DNA of 64,000 nt from NCBI GenBank assembly GCA_019054805.1, contig JAHQIY010000002.1:7440001-7504000 (forward strand). The letters run 5' to 3'. The stretch is from Brachionus manjavacas. Its lineage: Eukaryota; Rotifera; Eurotatoria; Ploima; Brachionidae. The first letter of the stretch is position 1, and every line of letters begins with the position of its first letter. Position numbers and translations under genes: made by a program. Below the pieces are notes generated by a model. The model ran no database searches, was not told the origin of the DNA, and was given only the letters and a program-made list of their open reading frames with translations. Of this stretch, positions 1 through 10,629 are shown one piece after another.

Positions 1-2
1 AC

Positions 3-92
3 GAGACTGATGATGCAAACGTCAACTGCAAAAAATGTAACGCTACACTCAAAAAACGACGTTATTATTATTGTATTAACAAATGTACTTAA
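3..92 (+). CDS. C-terminal end of a zinc-binding protein (partial, runs off the window)
   Basis: An open frame enters from the left edge and stops at a TAA after 29 codons. Its residues include CKKC, then RRYYYC and INKC, giving a Cys-x2-Cys-x11-Cys-x3-Cys pattern that ends one residue before the stop. This looks like a zinc ribbon at a protein's C terminus. The sequence beyond the stop drops at once to AT-rich non-coding DNA, as expected after a last exon. The family cannot be named from 29 residues, and chance is possible. Confidence 0.33.
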   Translation, partial: ETDDANVNCKKCNATLKKRRYYYCINKCT

Positions 93-1940
93 GATTAATA
101 TAAATAATTTTTTTTTGTTTTAATTAATAAAAAATTGTATTACTTCTATTAAAATAATTCGATTTTTGTTATTTTTTATTCAAAACTAATAAACTGTTTA
201 AATTCTAACATATTTTTTTTTCTTTTTACTTTTGTTATTTTTTTATTCGTGTTGGTTTTTTTTATTAAATTTGTGGTAATAAAATATTTAGGGTCCAGAA
301 CGCAACTGTTTACATTATTTGTAAAATAGAAAAAATTGAAGAAAAAAAGAAAACAAATAAAAGTTTTTAACCCTTAACCTTTTATAAAAATAGACTGGAA
401 AAAAGTCTTGATCATTACAGTATAATCTCTATCTAATAAAAATCACTTTTCAAGAATTTTCGATGTTCTGATCAGATTTCGACTTTTTTAACAAATTATA
501 GGCATTTGGAATTTAAAAAAAATAAAAAAGCCTTAAAACTTGGCACTAGATTTAGATGATATTTTGATCGACTGAAACAATTAATTGAAAAAATTTTAGT
601 GAATTATAGATAAATATAAAATTTAATATTGAAGCCTTTTGAAAATCTGGTTTAATTTCTGAATATCGACAAAAAAATTGCTTTTTTCTCTCACTTTATT
701 TTACCTTTCTTATTTATTTTTTATAAAGAATTAAGTTTAAACTGAATTAATTACAAAATTCGATTTGCGATAGCGTTTGAACAGTCTAGAAAACTTTCTT
801 TAATTCTAACAAATCTCTTTTTCAATTAATTTTATTAATTTCTAATAAATAATAATACATAAAAGATATTCTGAAAATTTTTTAAAATCTTAAGTTTAGT
901 GCAAAATGTCAATAAATAAAAAAAATAAATTGTGACAAATAGCATTAAAATGATGAGTGAAACTTTCAATTAAAAATTAATTTATCATTTGAAAAAAATA
1001 AAATTTCATTAAAAAATAATTTGAAGGAAAAGATCCTAAAATTTTTCTTAAAAATAAGTTTAATTTTATTACTCGATAAGTTGTAAATCAAAAATAAAAG
1101 ATTTATTCTTTACAAAATTAAAAATTAAAAAAAAAATTTAATCTTAAGCCTTTGATTAATTTTTTTTGTATATAAAAATCTTATATTTCTATTTGAATTC
1201 TTTTCTTTAAAAATCTATTTCAAATTCTTTACTAGTAGCTTTAATATGTTTACGTAGAGTCCAAAAAAGGATTATAAATTTAATTAATAAGAATGAACCA
1301 AAACTTAAGAAATAATAAAAATTGCTTTTATCTTTTTTTTAGTCCTTCGTCATATACAAGATATTTTTAATTTCAAGAACTGAATGTTTTAAGTGTACAT
1401 TTTAATCCTTTAAAAAAGTTTTGACCCAGAAAATTTTTTTTTGATCAAAAAAGTATTTGAAAATTTTTCATTTACGCTTTTTTTCCAAATATTTTCATAA
1501 AATAAATTCACTAGGTCTAATTATCCACAAAATATCAATTGCCTGAAAGTTTATTTAAAAAAATTAAAACAATAAAACAGAAAGTTTTTAAATTTTAAAA
1601 ATTAAAATTAATCAACTGAAAAAATTGTCTCACTCAAAATTTTTTTGAAAAGTTCTATCCAAAAAAAACAAAAATCACCCATAAAATCTTAAATTTTTTC
1701 AAATCCGACAGTCATTTAATTGCGTTAAAGCTAAGATACTATAAAAAGTATTGTTTTTAATAGAAAAATTTTTAAAACCAAAAAAAATAAACTTAATTTC
1801 AATCGAAATTCTAAAAGTTTAAAAATCATTTCCTTTTCACTGCCATAAACTGTCTAAACTTCGTAGAGGATTCAGCAGTAGTTATTTCTCATAACCTTAA
1901 ATTCTCGAGTAATTTTAAAGCTATACGAAAAAAGCAACCA
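93..1940. other. Gene-free AT-rich stretch
   Basis: Homopolymer-rich A/T sequence with no open frame of note, no splice-like structure and no repeat that I can match elsewhere in the window. Confidence 0.6.
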
Positions 1941-1941
1941 T

Positions 1942-2265
1942 GTTAGACCATATCTGTAATATGCAGCAATAGTTTTGTTAATTTCTACTCAGAAAGATAT
2001 GAAAGATCACAAAAAAGTCCAGAGAAGAGTCACCAAACTGGTCCTTAGAGTCAGAAAATGGAACTTCGAAGATTGACTTGCAGTTCTGTGCTTACTAACG
2101 TTACTCATTGTTCCATCATGGAAATGTTCAGTAAATCAGGGAAATCACTAACTAATGGAATGGTTTCCCACTTGAAGTCATCGAAATTTCAACTGTCAAT
2201 AAATTCAAAGATGACATAATATTTTTAAGTCTGGTGTAGAGAGATCATAATTATTCACTTCGGAG
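1942..2265 (+). pseudogene. Decayed 3' part of a non-LTR retrotransposon ORF2
   Basis: Translation gives VRPYL*YAA, then KKVQRRVTKLVLRV, and about 100 nt further WNGFPLEVIEISTVNKFKDD. This is the typical order at the C-terminal end of jockey/CR1-type reverse transcriptases (VRPxLEYA, VQRRxTKLV, then W-N-x-LP-x-EV). It has an in-frame stop, frame shifts and no RT catalytic core, so it is a 5'-truncated, dead copy. Similar tails occur near 11.35, 31.2 and 63.1 kb. Confidence 0.75.
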
Positions 2266-2632
2266 TCATTGAACTTAGTACTCCTACTCTAATTCGGATT
2301 ATTGCAAGCTCTTTTAATAAAAAAAAATTCTTAATATTTTTTTGTATTTCACTATAATTAATTAGTTCTATAAAGATAAAAGATAGTGTTATGAAAATTA
2401 TGAATAATCGTTTCTCTGATAATTACATAAATAGAAAGCTGTATCAATTCAATTGTAGAAAAAAAAATTCAAAAATAATGGATCTAAATTTCGAATCATT
2501 AAACACTAGCTTGATATTTTTGTTCAAAAATTTAAATTTCATCATGAAATAAAAAGTTGATAACTGGAAAAATTTTTGTCAAATTTTTTTCACTATCAAT
2601 AACAAACAAATTTTCAAAAATAAAAAATATAC

Positions 2633-5600
2633 CTCAAGAAGTTTATTTTCATTCAATATTAGCTGTTCATTGTCATAGAGTTCTTGTAGTGGAAATTGGC
2701 TTGTATATGGAATTGGCAGAATGTAATCCGAATTGGCAAAGTTGGAAGAAATATTTTCTTGAAGATCATCGACTAAAATTTGTTCTCTTGAAATCCGCTC
2801 CAATATTTGTTGCACTTAATATAACATTTAAAAAAACAAAATTTTACTTAGATTAAATTTACAAGATTCAATCAGAACAGCATTTTCACACATTATTTTT
2901 TTTTCGTTTTGAATCAATTCATTAATGTCCAACAATTGTGATTTATTTTCGACTTTTTCCTCATTTTTAGTTTTGCTCATGTTTTTAATTTGCTCTGCTT
3001 CCAAATTCTTCTTTTCTGACTTCAATTTTTTAAGTTTACGCTTTAGCGAAGTCACATAGCGCTGCAGAGCCCAAAGTTCCTCACTCAATTGCTCCTGGAT
3101 GGTCTTATCATTCGAGTTTTCTTCACTGGCAATTCGACTGTGTAATTTGGACAGATAAACCTCCTGTTTGGCAATTTCTTGCTCAATATCTCTTACAGTA
3201 TAATTAAATCAACAACAAAAAAATTTAGTTAATTAGATATTTACTCTATGCTCTCAGGTACTGAAGAAAACCGAGAAACGGCATCCTCATGGTAAGTTTT
3301 TATTTTGTATCTCTTAAATCTGATGTCTTTAAACAATTCGGAAGCGTTGTTGATTATAAATTTGAAGATTCGTTCCTTAATTCGGAAAATGGGCTGAAAT
3401 TTTTGGACAAAAATTCCGATTTCTAGTTTGTTGGTGTCACTTTTGTCCAAAAGGCGACTAAAATGAATCATTAAATAGGCAAATGTGTCGAAATTGGGCT
3501 GGGGAAGCTTGTAAATTGCGGATTGTAAAAGTTGGATTTTTTGCTCGCGGTCATTTGACTCGCATTTGTCAATTATGACCAAAATTTCGTCTGGAATAAT
3601 TGGTGATTTCAGTTCTTTGAGGAATTTTTTGATTACAGCACAGGCCAAATTCGGATCCGAAACAAGCTCATCTATTTTGGTCTCGATTAGATCATTGTTT
3701 ATAAATTCGCAGATCGATTCCAGATGAGATTTATTTGCATGATGTCTGTATAAATTTTCATTATTGATGGCTTTTTGCTCAATTTGATCCATGCATATCC
3801 GGATCGGGTATGGCACATTTACATTGTCAGTTGCCAAAAAAGAGTTCACCGAATTTTCTAAAAGATTCCCGAATAGTTGCTCTCGATTTTTTGAGTGCTT
3901 TAACTTGGCTTTTCCGCGTTTATTCTCTGAAAATTCAAAATTAATTGTTTTTTTTTAATTATTTTATTATCATCGAAAATTTTTTTGAATAGGTAAATGA
4001 GGTAAATGATTTTGGATATCATTTTAATCTTCTTTGAAAGAAATAACCACAGTAAAAAGGATTGAAATTGATAAAAAAGAGTAAATTAGAATTAATTGTA
4101 CTTTTTCCATATCAGGTTATCGTCTTGAAATCCTGAAAGAATCTATGAGAAAAAATCCGATGAAATTTGAAAAAGTGAAATTTTTTTTATCAAATATCTC
4201 AAACCACAAAAATAATTTTAAGATTGCGACCAAAAGTCGGAAAATTTTTGATTGTAAATTTTTTTAAAGACATTTAAATTTAAAAAAATTGAAATAAAAT
4301 TTTACTTAAAACTGGGATATCAATAAACACTTGAAAAATATGATTTAATCTTAGAAAAATTTATTTACAAACATAAAAAGGTAAAAATAGTAATTGATAA
4401 CAAAAATTTAAATTTGAAAAAAATAATTATTGTTTTGTCTTCATAATTAAAAAAAGAATATATAAAAAGACTTAATTAATGTTTTATTTACCTTACCAGA
4501 GATTGATTTTTTTTGGATTTTATCTAGGTTATTTCAGTAATTTATCAGCATTCAAATATCGTTTAATTATTCTAAAGTGTTTTTTTGTTTTTATCTTTTT
4601 AAAAAACATGCGTAATTTGTTCGTCCATTTAAACTTTGATATAATTAAAGGAATGATTTAATATTTGAAAAACAAACAAGCTAATGATCAATACCTTAAC
4701 TAATAAGTTTAATTATTCTTTTTTATTTTGATAATGATCATTAAACAGATTTTAAAAATTTATTTGGTACAAGGGTAAAAATCTTCTATACAACGATGCA
4801 AGTTGCACCGTGCAACTTCAGCGCATTTTTTTTATAATGTAGTCTCACTAAGTAGATGACTTAAAAAATATTCTATTCAAATAATAATTTTTTAAATTAT
4901 ATTAATTCGTTTAAAAAATTTAATTTAAGCAATGAATAGAATTTTAAGAGAAAGGGAAAATATTAGTATATAGTATTTAGCCCAGATCTTAATTCGATTA
5001 ACTAGTTTTTTTAATGGCAATATTCCTAAGATGACAGAATTTTAGTAACCAAAACTACTCATTTTTTTATACTTTAAAATAATGCCTATTAGGCTGAAAT
5101 AATTAATCTATTTATTTAATAAATACGTCATTTTAGAAAAAATATGCTCAGATAAGAAAATTTTTTTAAACTTTTTTGAAATTAAAAAATAAAATGAATA
5201 TCTATTTTGAAATTTTTTGGTGCGACAGTTAATAGATTTCGAAATTCTATATGTAAAAACCAAAACATAATATTTACTAAAAAGAGAAGAAAACAAAAAA
5301 GGTTTAGTTTAAATTGGGCAAAAATATAGAGATTTTATTAAACAACGCTACTTAGAAAAATCTAAACAAAGAATCTAGTCCGATACAGCGAATCTAAATG
5401 AAAATAAAAAAAATAAAAAATAAAACTCATTTTATATAAAGTTTCATTTCTTAGTTTATTTTTTCATAGTCATATTCTCGAAAGGCGACTGAGAGGAAGT
5501 AGTTAACTTCTAGCCAATCTATTTAAAACCTACAATAATATTGATTAGTTATATAACTTAATCAGGAACTCCTTGGATTTTATACTTAGAGAAGAACAAG

Positions 5601-6853
5601 CAGGATTAAGACGAGGTAGAGGATACATAGACCAGATATTTACACTTAGGAACATCATAGAACAAAGTTTGGAATGGAATAGCCCCGTGTATCTTAACTT
5701 CATTGACTTCAAGAAAGCCTTTGATAGCATACACAGAGAAACCTTGTGGGCCATTTTAAGATCCTATGGCCTGCCACAGAAGATAGTTAACTTGATAAAA
5801 CTCTTCTATGAGAAATTCGAGTGTAGCCTGATTCTGGAAAAAGGACAATCTGAGAGAAAGTATGTACAGGAGTCAAACAAGGGTGCGTTCTTCCTCCGAC
5901 ACTATACAGAGGAACAAATTCGGAGCCATTAAGTCAATGCATCAAGAACAAAAAACTGCGATGGCTCGGGCATGTACTTAGAATGAAAAAAGCATGGATA
6001 CCAAAAAGAGCCCTTCAATGGACGCCTCAAGGGCGACGTAAGGTAGGACGACCAGCAGTAACATGGAGGTCAACAATCTCGAAAGAGATAGTAGAAATAG
6101 GAATGACATGGGGAGAAGCAAGGGTAAAGGCAAAAGATCGACTTAAGTGGAAATCAAAAGTAAGACCTTATGAATAAGGAAAAAAAAATTATATTTCTTA
6201 ATTTATTTAACTAGCAATGATATTTAAAAAAATAGAAATTAATAACTTCTTAGAAATTCATGAAAATACTAAAATAAGAAAAGCAACAAGAAGTATCGGA
6301 AAAAATATCGATTCATGTTCTTTTAGTGTAAATCTCATTAAATTCAGCGGTTTCAAAAATTTAATTGAAAAAATATCGAATTTTTTTTTTTTATCAAGAA
6401 TATTAACAGGATAAAACAAAATATTTACCTTCTTTACTTTCTTTTATCTCTTTTAAACGTTTTTCATCCTTAAAAGACTTCTTGAATACGCTCAAGGATG
6501 ACTTTTTGTTATCACTTTTAGACTTTTTGGAGTTTCTTGGTAAAATTTTAATTTTCAAAGCACTTAAAAATAATTAATTAATTACTTGGTATTTACCAGA
6601 AAAACCGAATCTTGATTCAAATCTCCAGCCAAAGACGCATATCCTTTATCTTTGGAATCTTTTTTGAACAAGAATTTTTTTGTTTCCTTTTTTTTGTCCT
6701 TTTTTTCATCATCAATATTAACTTTAAAAAATTAAATAATTTATAAATGCTAAAATAATAAGAACATAACTCACAATCAGCTTCAGAAATGTTGTCTTTT
6801 AAACCCTGGAAGTCATCGGACCCTTGACTAGTATTCGAGTTTTTGAAGCTCAT
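2633..6853 (-). CDS. RALBP1: RalA-binding protein 1 (RhoGAP, Ral effector)
   Basis: Six exons on the minus strand join in phase: 6853-6775, 6721-6597, 6522-6429, 3926-3245, 3191-2863 and 2814-2633. The N terminus is Lys-rich, with DKGYASL and SVFKKSFKDEK resembling the RalBP1 N terminus (TEGYAAF, HVFKKPSF). Exon 4 is a RhoGAP domain starting FGNLLENSV, with the arginine finger in LYRHH near residue 160. Exon 5 holds the Ral-binding coiled coil, LWALQRYVTSLKRKLKK against LWEVQRILTALKRKL in the vertebrate protein. RalBP1 binds active Ral and acts on Rac/Cdc42 and endocytosis. The 3' end is uncertain: exon 6 may splice at 2632 to an exon 2563-2444. Intron 3 is 2.5 kb and contains an RTE-like relic. 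MTERF4 lies 115 bp upstream on the same strand. Confidence 0.88.
3927..6428 (-). other. RALBP1 intron 3, with transposon debris
   Basis: This 2.5-kb intron dwarfs the others in the gene (about 50-75 nt). It is mostly AT-rich filler. It contains a small perfect hairpin at 4800-4818 (arms AAGTTGCAC and GTGCAACTT) and the RTE-like relic at 5560-6200 in the opposite orientation to the gene. The open frames at 4479-4661 and 5108-5296 are low-complexity Phe/Lys/Ile strings and are not credible exons. Confidence 0.6.
5560..6200 (+). pseudogene. Internally deleted RTE-like reverse transcriptase relic
   Basis: The first frame (from 5573) reads LREEQAGLRRGRGYIDQIF, then YLNFIDFKKAFDSIHRETLW and GLPQKIVNLIKLFYEKFEC. 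This is the RTE-clade RT core, including motif A (FKKAFD). After about 5885 the sequence jumps directly to the element's C-terminal region, LRWLGHVLRM, RIPKRALQW-type residues and GRRKVGRPAVTWR, ending at DRLKWKSK and a stop at 6177. The jump removes the catalytic YADD region, so the copy is inactive. A matching 3' tail occurs at 16.17 kb. It is antisense to RALBP1. Confidence 0.85.
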
Positions 6854-6968
6854 TCTAACAATAAAAATAAAATTTGTCAAAAAATTAAATTTTTAAAAAG
6901 AATATCAATTCCTTTTCTACTTGAAAATAAAAAAAAATAAAAATTTCATAAAAATTTTATTAATCAAC

Positions 6969-7817
6969 TTAATCGACTTCTCTTTCAATTTTCTTTTGAT
7001 AACTAATCGAGTCCAATATTTGATTTTTTAAGTACTTTCCAATCCGAAGACCTAAAAGCTCATTGTCAAAATTCTCCTCAGATAAATAATCACAAAAAAT
7101 GTGATAATCCTCGACTGTAAAAATGTCCTGGGTGCACAATTTTAAATACTGCTTTAAATTCAAATCCATTATAAAGCCTAATTTTGGATTATTATTTTGA
7201 ATTTTTTTTTTGGGCTTTTCGTAAAAAGCAGATCTTTCCAGGAATAGATGTCTTTGTCGGATATGTTCTATAGGATAGCTGAATACACATGAAGTGCTCA
7301 TTTCTTTTTGATCAATGCCCATTAGGGCAAAAACGTAGTTGAATTTATAGCTGAAAAGATCCATATTGGCAGTCAACAAATCCGGTGTTCGTAGCAATAA
7401 CCGTTCCAAGTGTTTTCTGCTAAAAAAATTCTTTAAATCATACAAACGCTGATTCAAGTATTTTTTATCTATTTCAATTATTTTTGGATTATTTGACAGC
7501 AAAGTAGCAAATATTTGATTATTCAGCGAACACTCTCGGCATATGTTCCATGTGTTTTCGATGTTTTCCTTGGTAAGACTATCCCAGTTCTCATATGTTC
7601 TTAAAGTATCACATAAATGTTTGTCTTTGATACCAAATATGTCCAGACTAGTGATGATTTTCTCCAAAAATAGAATGTTACAGGCATCAAGGCGATTAAT
7701 GGTTTTTAAATCGAGTAGATTGGTGTTTATCTTTATTGGCAACTTGTCCAATTTTTGCTTGATTTTTGACACCCCTTGGATGCTGGATGAATATCGACGG
7801 ATAAATAATCTTATCAT
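6969..7817 (-). CDS. MTERF4: Mitochondrial transcription termination factor 4 (mTERF domain)
   Basis: A single-exon protein of 282 residues. The stretch FNYVFALMGIDQKE then IRQRHLFLERSAFYEKPKKK (residues about 165-210) matches the diagnostic C-terminal block of MTERF4 ([20 protein letters not shown]). Upstream are helical mTERF-type repeats such as SRKHLERLLLRTPDLL. The N terminus (MIRLFIRRYSSSIQ) is basic and Ser-rich like a mitochondrial targeting peptide. MTERF4 pairs with the rRNA methyltransferase NSUN4 and is needed for large mitoribosomal subunit assembly. Unlike the mammalian protein it has no long acidic tail, ending in IEREVD. An AATAAA lies a few bases past the stop, and RALBP1 begins 115 bp further on the same strand. 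Confidence 0.87.
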   Translation of the reverse strand: MIRLFIRRYSSSIQGVSKIKQKLDKLPIKINTNLLDLKTINRLDACNILFLEKIITSLDIFGIKDKHLCDTLRTYENWDSLTKENIENTWNICRECSLNNQIFATLLSNNPKIIEIDKKYLNQRLYDLKNFFSRKHLERLLLRTPDLLTANMDLFSYKFNYVFALMGIDQKEMSTSCVFSYPIEHIRQRHLFLERSAFYEKPKKKIQNNNPKLGFIMDLNLKQYLKLCTQDIFTVEDYHIFCDYLSEENFDNELLGLRIGKYLKNQILDSISYQKKIEREVD

Positions 7818-8920
7818 TTTCTACTAAATAATTATGTCCAAAATTTATAAAATTTGATTTTAAATCAAAGCAGGGTTAATTGCTTTAAGAACATTTTGAT
7901 CGGAAAATGGTTAAATTGATTATTTACTGGCTAATGTGGTGGTAATTTTGGTTGCCAAATTGTATTCATTCAATTAAAAATGTAAAATATAGAAAACATA
8001 ATTTTTAATTATAAAATTTGCAATAGATCATTTTTTGCATGTATTTTTCTTTATGTTTTATTTGGTGTCTTTTTTTTGCTAAAAGTATTTGGAGTAAATT
8101 CAAATTTAGTATAAATTGAGAAAAATTAAAAGTATTTTTGGCGACTAGTCGGAAAATTTTACGATGATGCGTTGAAAAAATAAATTCATAGCAAATAAAT
8201 TTGTAAAAAGCGGATAGAAATAATTTTTTTATAGAAAAAAGTTTCATTTAAATGTACTCATAGGATTTTTTTCAAAGAATTTATGAAACTTTTTTTAAGA
8301 AAAAAATTTTTGCAAAAATTTAAGTTTAATTCAAAAAATTTTTTTTTATTATTAATTAGACCCTTAAAAAAATTTTTTTTGTGAAATTGTTTTTATTTAT
8401 TTTAACTGAGCTAGAGCTCATTTGGTTGATTGCTGAAAAATTTACAAAGCAAAAAATCAACACCTTTAATTTATTTTTCTCAATTAAAAAAATTAGTATT
8501 TATATTTTATAAAAGTTTTAAAAAATTCTTTTAAATTTGTTCAAAGAAAAAAAATTCTAGTTCGTTCACAAAATTCAACTTTATTTAAATTTTCAAGATG
8601 ACACAAGTAATTTTCAATTATTACATTTTTTTTAAATATTTTGAATTTTTATAATTTTAACTTTAATCAAAATTTATTTAATTTTTTGTGTTAGAATTAC
8701 AAAATGTATCCAATGTTGAAATAACATTTAAAAGTGCGATTTTTAAAATAAAAAAAAATTAAATTAATATTGCAAGCATTATCAAATTTGAAATTAAATC
8801 TTTTGTGAAATAGAAGGAGTTTAACATTCTTTAAATAAGGCAAGAAAAATGATAGAAAATAAAATATATGTTGCGCTGGTGATCTGTGAAGATTTCAATT
8901 TTCAATTTATTTATAGAATT
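7818..8920. other. Intergenic stretch upstream of MTERF4
   Basis: AT-rich with no supported exon. The minus-strand frame at 8005-8247 is Lys/Phe/Leu-rich low-complexity sequence with no splice context. The MTERF4 promoter presumably lies at the left edge, but no defined element is visible. Confidence 0.5.
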
Positions 8921-9680
8921 GTGTGAAGGGAATATAAACTAATGAATATGTGCTACAATGTGATAAACTTGTACCTGAGTACCTGAAAAATGGATGAACT
9001 ATGAGGTGAATAGCCTTATAAAAATGAAGCATTGAGTTTGGTATAAGATGAAAGCAGGCAATAAAATTATATTTGAGACACTGAAATATGATTATGGCAA
9101 AGCAAATAGAGAATTAAAAGAAAGATTGAGAAAAGTCAAAAAGGGATTATGAGAACAGAATAGCCAGAAAAGCAAAAATGATCCAAAGCTATTTTATAGC
9201 TTTAAAAAAAATTAAAATGGGAGTAAAGATAGAAATAAGAATGTTAAGAACTAAAAAGGGTGAAGTAACTAGTGACAAAAAATTGATGGCGGAATTTTTA
9301 AATGACCAGTTTCTTTCTTTCTTCAATTAGGAATCCAACGAAATTATGCTTTATTTTCCATTACGAACATCCTCGTCTTTCTATATTATTGAAGGACGTG
9401 TCTCAAACTTAGTTAGATGAAATAATGAAATACTGTTAAACTTTTCAAAAGCTTTTGATACTGTACCGCATCAACACCTTCTACATAAACTGCGAGGATA
9501 TGGTCTAGGCGAAAAATGGTTAGGTGGATCGAAGAATTTTTGAGTAAGAAAACAAAGCGAGTTGTCCCTGGCGATAGAGTTTCGAAATGGTCTGAGGTAT
9601 TGAGTGGAGTTCCGCAAGGATATGTACTGTTGTTTATTCTGTACTAGATAACAAAGTAACAACTGATCGTAAAAATGCAT

Positions 9681-10338
9681 ATCATTTAATATTGCAAGAA
9701 ATCAGTAAATATTACGCGCCAGGGACAAAGTAGATATTTTTTCTAATGTCCACTCATTAACAATTTAAAAGTATATAATTTTTTTATTTTCCAGATTATG
9801 TGATTTTGAATCCGAATTTGGAATTGAAATAAACAAAGAAGAAGTATTTGATTTCGAAACGGCTTCTGAATCTGGTTCGGACAGTGGTTCAATTTGTGGT
9901 TCTTTAATAAGCACAGGACGTGATGAGGAAGTTGAAGAAGAAGAGAGAGAGAGTGATCAAGAGAGAAAGAGAGAGAACGATGACGAAGAAGCTGATGATG
10001 AAACGTTGTATAAACAACATGAAGTTTCGACAACCCATTCCAGTACAGCTAAAAATGATGATGACTGTAATAATAGTTACGCTGATGCTGATGAATTTGA
10101 AAGTGATGAAATAAACAATATTCAAAGACGTCTAATGCAAAGTTCTTTAAGTGAAACTAAAAAAAAGGTAGCTTTTTTTGAATCTTTGGCCAAAGAAAAT
10201 TCACAAATACCAGAGTCCACGGTTGAAAATGTAGAAAAAGTACTTAGTAACAAGCGTAATCCAGTGAAATGCGTTTTATGCGGTTAATATTTTGAAGGTG
10301 AACGTGGACTAAATTTACACAAATCAAAAAGTCATTAA
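9681..10338 (+). pseudogene. Transposon-encoded acidic protein with C-terminal C2H2 zinc finger
   Basis: A short upstream exon (DRKNAYHLILQEISKYYAPG, ending near 9728) splices in phase at AA/GTAGAT to an acceptor TTTTCCAG at about 9797. The second exon encodes about 180 residues: a Ser/Asp/Glu-rich segment, a basic-acidic run, then KCVLCG-stop-YFEGERGLNLHKSKSH. The end is a C2H2 finger (Cys-x2-Cys, His-x4-His) broken by one in-frame TAA. The 50-kb relative reads CKICGGYFEGMRGLKLHF there, with no stop, so the TAA is a lesion of this copy. I cannot name the transposase superfamily. The finger may bind the repeated terminal words (inference). Confidence 0.6.
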
Positions 10339-10435
10339 ATATATTGACCATTAGAGAAAAAAGACTAAAATATTATTATTTACTTTACTAAACGAGCTTA
10401 TTCATGATTATAATTAATAAATTTTTTCTGTTCAC

Positions 10436-10629
10436 GTAAATTTTATGTTGTTCACCTAATATCAGTTCTGTTCACATAACCACCTGGTGTTCACCAAAAA
10501 GGTTAAAAAATCACTTTATGTGAACAAAAATAATTTGTTAAAATTAGGTGAACATTTTGTTCACCTAAGCCGTCAACAATTTTTGTTCACATATTATGTG
10601 ACCAAATGTTCACATAACCGGGTAGACCC
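10436..10629. repeat. Array of GTTCAC / GTGAAC words at a transposon end
   Basis: Within 190 bp the hexamer GTTCAC or its complement GTGAAC occurs repeatedly in both orientations (TGTTCACCTAAT, CTGTTCACATAACC, GGTGTTCACC, TATGTGAAC, AGGTGAACATTTTGTTCACC, TTGTTCACATA, TGTTCACATAACCGGG). It forms short hairpins. The same word fills both ends of the 50-kb element. Confidence 0.8.

Larger units (their letters stand above)
9645..10629 (+). mobile_element. DNA transposon fragment inserted in the LINE RT domain
   Basis: RT coding sequence stops making sense after CTGTAC at 9644 and resumes at about 10630 with DLPDCVSHKMELYADD, so the material between is an insertion. Its right end is GGTTATGTGAAC-type sequence read inward from GGGTCTACCC. 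The left side starts abruptly with TAGATAACAAAG and shows no matching inverted repeat, so this copy looks 5'-truncated. It carries a coding relic (9681-10338) and a dense array of GTTCAC/GTGAAC words (10436-10620). A related element with the same zinc-finger ending and words lies at 50.0-50.6 kb. Confidence 0.7.

Noticed and set aside
4800..4818. Hairpin AAGTTGCAC-C-GTGCAACTT as a regulatory site
   Set aside because: It is a perfect small palindrome inside a long intron, but isolated and without context or repeats.
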